Source: Clostridia bacterium (lineage in GTDB: Bacteria; Bacillota; Clostridia; Oscillospirales; CAG-272). Taken from it: a DNA stretch of 64,000 nucleotides. The stretch is taken from positions 1 to 64,000 of the forward strand of contig JAFXFN010000018.1 in the NCBI GenBank assembly GCA_017520505.1, read 5' to 3'. Below the pieces are notes generated by a model, which did no database searches, had not been told where the DNA came from, and saw nothing but the letters and a program-made list of their open reading frames with translations. A program made the translations under genes and the position numbers. Shown in pieces: positions 60,772 to 64,000 of the stretch (position 1 is the first letter of the stretch; each line of letters begins with the position of its first letter).

Positions 60772-62673
60772 TTAAACAGTTTCTTTTTCGCAAACAGGGA
60801 CATAAGCTTCGCCCTCGCCTGTATAAAATCTTGAAAACATTTCGTAAAATTCAAGTCTTAATACCTGAATACCTACAAGAAGAGCTTCAAGGCAAAGTAC
60901 CAGCGCATTACCGATTATTAGAATAATAACGTACGGCGCACCGGATGACATTTCAGCAAGCGTGAAAACGACCTTCATCATACCTGCGTGAACAAGAATG
61001 AATGCGCCGACACGCAAAAATGACATCGTATTTGTAACATAGCTCAAAACAGTTTCAAACAGCTCAAAGAATGTCTGCATTATAAAGTCTGACACGCTTT
61101 GATCCTTCTCAAGAGGTTTCTTCTTTTCGATAAGCCGTGTTAAAGGCTCGCAGAAGAACATCAGCAAGAGCGTCACAATAATAACAGGTATTGCAAACGT
61201 CTGCGCATTTTCTAAAAACAGAAGCGAGAAAACACTCAGGTAAAACAGTATTCCCGCAACTCCGTTTGAAGAAAAGACCGAATGTGCCGCCTTCTTCTGT
61301 TTGATGCAAGAAAAGATATTCATAATTATAGATATAAGAACAAGTACAGCCCCTGCACCTACCGCACCGTAAATTATCATTTGCGTTGTCGCAGGCTTCA
61401 TAACCTCTATGGGCTTTTCATGGAATCCGAGCGCATGGAACATAGGATTCAACAATTCCTCAAATCCGAATACAGAGCCGTAAATAAGACCGAACACGGC
61501 AGACGAAATACCGCACGGAATAAGTATCTTACCAAGAGGCATCTTTTTAAGCTTCCACATAAGATAACCGACAAGAGACAGCACAAGGCCCTGACCGAGG
61601 TCGCCGAACATTATTCCGAACAGAAGTGTGTAGGTTATCGCAACGAATGCCGTCGGGTCGCTTTCCTTATACGACGGAAGTCCGTACATACCCACGTAAT
61701 ACTCATACGGTCTTACGATAGGATTGTTTTTAAGCTTTACAGGCGGTGAAAGCTTTGTTTCCTTGCCGATTGCCTCAAGAGTAATTTCATCTCCGTCTAT
61801 CTTTGAAATCTCTTTTTTCAGCATTTCGCTGTCATCTGACGGACACCAGCCGCAAATAATGAAGCGGTCATTATAAAGTGCGGCATATTTACGAAGCTCG
61901 AAGCCTTTTTTCCTTTTGAGAACACAAGCGAGCATCTCGGAGCATTTTTCCTGCTCGTCCTTTATATGCGTCTTTTGTTCCTCTGAAAGAGCTTTCAGCT
62001 TTTCCTCAAGCTCACTTATTTGCTTTTCAAGCGTCCCTGCAATATCAAGCGGTGTACCTTTCTCGCCCTTTATCGGTAATTTTTCAAAATACAGACTTGA
62101 GAATATCCGCTTTGCTTCCTCTTTTTGCTGCATGGGAGCAAAATACACACCGTAGCACATTTCGCTGTCCTCATGCGCAGGATAAAAAATTATATCCGTT
62201 TTTGAATAGTTGTTTTTGAATTTTTCATACGCATCCTTTGAAAGCATACCGAATGATACGTACGTATATTCACACGCAAATACATCCTCAAGATCAACGT
62301 TTATTCCCTTGAAATGCTTTATTATATGATGGTATTTCTTTTTTTCATCAAGCTCCGCTTTTGCTTTTGATATTGCCGCTTCTATTTCTTCACCCTTTTT
62401 CGAAGCGTTTGATATGTATTCGGTGATCTGCTCATCCGAAAAATCAAAATCACCATCAGCAGGCGGAGAATTTTTAAGTATTGTGCTGAGCGACGATTCC
62501 ATCGCAAGATACGGATTTTCTTCCCTGAGGGGTGTAAACGTACTTATGTCGGAATAGAACTTTTTAAGCTCATCAGGGTGAAATACCCCTGTCTTTATAA
62601 GAACGTCAAGTGTTTTATCAAGGGAAGAACGGTGTCCTGCGATACTGACACTGCACATTTTACAAACAGACAT
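60772..62673 (-). CDS. V-type ATP synthase subunit I
   Basis: Membrane stator subunit (633 aa), the a/I subunit carrying the ion half-channels. A cytosolic N-terminal half with coiled coil (about 85-120 and 215-260) is followed by about seven to eight membrane helices from residue 340 on (FGIMFGDLGQGLVLSLVGYLMW; SFLRVGAFILVHAGMM; GNALVLCLEALLVGIQVLRLEFYEMF in adjoining stretches). The conserved Arg lies in the VLRLEFYEMFSRF segment. It is 24 nt upstream of subunit K. Confidence 0.95.
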   Translation of the reverse strand: MSVCKMCSVSIAGHRSSLDKTLDVLIKTGVFHPDELKKFYSDISTFTPLREENPYLAMESSLSTILKNSPPADGDFDFSDEQITEYISNASKKGEEIEAAISKAKAELDEKKKYHHIIKHFKGINVDLEDVFACEYTYVSFGMLSKDAYEKFKNNYSKTDIIFYPAHEDSEMCYGVYFAPMQQKEEAKRIFSSLYFEKLPIKGEKGTPLDIAGTLEKQISELEEKLKALSEEQKTHIKDEQEKCSEMLACVLKRKKGFELRKYAALYNDRFIICGWCPSDDSEMLKKEISKIDGDEITLEAIGKETKLSPPVKLKNNPIVRPYEYYVGMYGLPSYKESDPTAFVAITYTLLFGIMFGDLGQGLVLSLVGYLMWKLKKMPLGKILIPCGISSAVFGLIYGSVFGFEELLNPMFHALGFHEKPIEVMKPATTQMIIYGAVGAGAVLVLISIIMNIFSCIKQKKAAHSVFSSNGVAGILFYLSVFSLLFLENAQTFAIPVIIVTLLLMFFCEPLTRLIEKKKPLEKDQSVSDFIMQTFFELFETVLSYVTNTMSFLRVGAFILVHAGMMKVVFTLAEMSSGAPYVIILIIGNALVLCLEALLVGIQVLRLEFYEMFSRFYTGEGEAYVPVCEKETV

Positions 62674-62674
62674 T

Positions 62675-63727
62675 TCATTCCTCCGATATCATTGCCGCAA
62701 TTTTTTCCTTGGCAAGTGAATATCTTATACCTTCAACGATTTTTATTATATTTGCAAGCTCTGTTTCAAGCAAGTAAAGATACGAAAGCACCGTTATGGC
62801 AGGGTGCGAAGAATACCTTAAATATTTCCTGCACTTCTTTTCACATATACGTGTTTCCGAATCATACCCATTTGAAATATATTTATCGAGTGTTTTATCA
62901 CCCTGCAGGCTTTCTGCTTTGCTTTTCAGAAAAATATTATGCAAGCTTTTTTCGCTTATGCTTCCGTGCTTGATAAGTGATTTCATAACGTATTCCTCAT
63001 CACACTCAGCATAATTCAAAAAGCGGGATATGGCAGAGATATTTTTTGCATCTATATATGATTTAAAAACATCGCTTACCTCTTTTTGTTCGCTTTTTGA
63101 CGGAAGCAAGTCAACACGCATAAATATTTCATCAAACAGAAGATTCCACAGATCCGCTTCAAGATGGACTATATCAGGCAATGACGAATCCTTCGGCAAA
63201 TACTTTTTCATCACTCTGACATATCCTGTATTTTTGCAGGCGTTCAATATGTCATCATACGTTTTTGCTTCGGAAAGAGAGGAAATATCAATAGGAGATT
63301 CCTTATCAAAGTCCGACAGCATTAAATAGTAGTATTCGTCATTATTACCCGAACACACAGAGGATACTGCGTGAACGATCAAAGATACCTCTCGGCGTGC
63401 GGTGAAAAAGTGACGGATATATCCTCCGCTTCCCAAAAGATACGATGACAGCTTCATATAATCACCGTATTTGCGTTTTTCAAGCATATACTCAATTTGC
63501 TCTCTGTGCATACCTGATATGGCACGTTCATCCTTCAAAGCATCTGCATAACGCCTTTTTGTATTGAGATACGATGCCGCCTCGCCTGCGGAATTACACA
63601 TTATAAGCTCCTTGTAATCGTCCTTTGTCAGACGGTCGGCATACATACACCTCGCCTTTGCGGCGGCGGCATTCTCTCCGCCTGAAAAACGGGGAGCTTT
63701 TGCTTTCTTATTACTCGGGTGCATCAT
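62675..63727 (-). CDS. V-type ATP synthase subunit C
   Basis: Helical adaptor between head and membrane ring (about 350 aa). It shows the AtpC/Vma6 features: AKARCMYADRLTKDDYKELIMCNSAGEAASYLNTK in consecutive stretches, and the C-terminal HPAITVLSYLYLLETELANIIKIVEGIRY in two stretches. I choose ATG 63727, which overlaps the upstream stop as ATGA and has GAGGGAG nearby; ATG 63724 is equally possible, and the 13-codon longer frame is not supported. The N-terminal basic 20 residues look disordered. Confidence 0.88.
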   Translation of the reverse strand: MMHPSNKKAKAPRFSGGENAAAAKARCMYADRLTKDDYKELIMCNSAGEAASYLNTKRRYADALKDERAISGMHREQIEYMLEKRKYGDYMKLSSYLLGSGGYIRHFFTARREVSLIVHAVSSVCSGNNDEYYYLMLSDFDKESPIDISSLSEAKTYDDILNACKNTGYVRVMKKYLPKDSSLPDIVHLEADLWNLLFDEIFMRVDLLPSKSEQKEVSDVFKSYIDAKNISAISRFLNYAECDEEYVMKSLIKHGSISEKSLHNIFLKSKAESLQGDKTLDKYISNGYDSETRICEKKCRKYLRYSSHPAITVLSYLYLLETELANIIKIVEGIRYSLAKEKIAAMISEE

Positions 63728-64000
63728 ACTCCCTCTTTGACCTTTTCGGCAATATCGCTTGCCCATTTTTCATAGTTTGAATTGTATGAAAATTTCAAAT
63801 CATCGCCAAGCTTTTTATACTTCTTGCTTGCTTCGTCCCATGCAGCCTGTGCGGCTTTTTTCTTTTCTTCGAGCTGTCTTTTTATTTCTTCATCAGCCGC
63901 CGCATCATATTCAGCCTTCATCTTATTTTTGGCTTCGGTTATATCAGCTTCAAGGCGGGCACGTCTTTCCTCGATAGCCTGCGATTTTTTACGTGCTTCT
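63724..64000 (-). CDS. Coiled-coil V-type ATPase stalk subunit (G/H type), 5' end outside window
   Basis: The reading frame stays open to the window edge, giving at least 91 C-terminal residues, so the start is missing. The visible part is an almost continuous charged coiled coil rich in Ala/Glu/Lys (EERRARLEADITEAKNKM; KRQLEEKKKAAQAAWDEASK), then a Lys/Glu tail. Position as first visible gene of the operon and the composition fit the G/H peripheral stalk partner of subunit E. Its stop overlaps the subunit C start. Confidence 0.65.
   Translation of the reverse strand, partial: EARKKSQAIEERRARLEADITEAKNKMKAEYDAAADEEIKRQLEEKKKAAQAAWDEASKKYKKLGDDLKFSYNSNYEKWASDIAEKVKEGV

Noticed and set aside
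1..64000. CRISPR array, tRNA or rRNA genes, insertion sequence or prophage
   Set aside because: No regularly spaced repeats, tRNA cloverleaf blocks, transposase, integrase or phage-like proteins were seen on reading both strands.

Overview
The window reads as chromosomal core DNA from a low-to-medium GC, Gram-positive, anaerobic Clostridia, most likely a gut Oscillospirales/Ruminococcaceae-type organism. This is an inference from gene content and order. The evidence is a RicT (YaaT) and YunB sporulation-family pair, a SpoVB/MurJ-type flippase, Rex, a DnaD/DnaI pair, a clostridial V-type ATPase operon, a secreted dockerin protein, and the argR-recN-tlyA-ispA-xseAB-nusB neighbourhood typical of Firmicutes. 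I saw no phage, insertion sequence, CRISPR array, rRNA or tRNA. Most genes lie on the minus strand.

Layout. 1-710: a small unknown gene between hairpin-rich intergenic repeats. 711-12293: a leftward run ileS-nusB-tsaD paralog-xseA-xseB-ispA-tlyA-argR-recN-tyrS-LUD gene behind a clear promoter. 12331-17522: alaS-mscL-HIT gene, a terminator, then a MurJ/SpoVB-type flippase. 17593-21373: a DUF1015 gene facing yunB and a secreted transglutaminase-dockerin protein. 21405-27175: pfkA, then yaaO-like decarboxylase-holB-ricT, then ispE. 27300-30869: rlmB and a large membrane protein that looks like a catalytically dead P-type ATPase. 30878-34046: four poorly characterised genes, including an Rx4H (HEPN-like) membrane protein and a beta-helix protein. 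34104-42674: a probable seven-gene unit, PucR-type regulator-ftsE-ftsX-M23 hydrolase-S41 protease-greA-lysS. 42751-45184: rsmE, an XRE/cupin regulator and a folate ECF transporter gene behind an apparent tetrahydrofolate riboswitch with its own terminator. 45344-48249: an AlgI/AlgJ-type polysaccharide O-acetylation pair. 48253-52506: dnaI-dnaD-rex-isocitrate dehydrogenase, followed by a cluster of DnaA-box-like sequences. 52507-55555: galU-dCMP deaminase-rimI-tsaD. 55574-64000: a V-type ATPase operon (D, B, A, E, F, K, I, C and a cut-off coiled-coil subunit).

The most unusual items are the pseudo-P-type ATPase (28074-30773), an FtsX with about 300 extra extracellular residues beside its likely hydrolase partner (37554-41475), the THF-type riboswitch in front of folT (45022-45184), and the same-strand DnaA-box array (52292-52395). 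Genes for translation (four aminoacyl-tRNA synthetases, three rRNA methyltransferases, TsaD, RimI), envelope growth (FtsEX/M23/S41, AlgI/J, GalU) and replication/repair (RecN, XseAB, HolB, DnaI, DnaD) dominate. All functions are from sequence reading only; no database search was possible.
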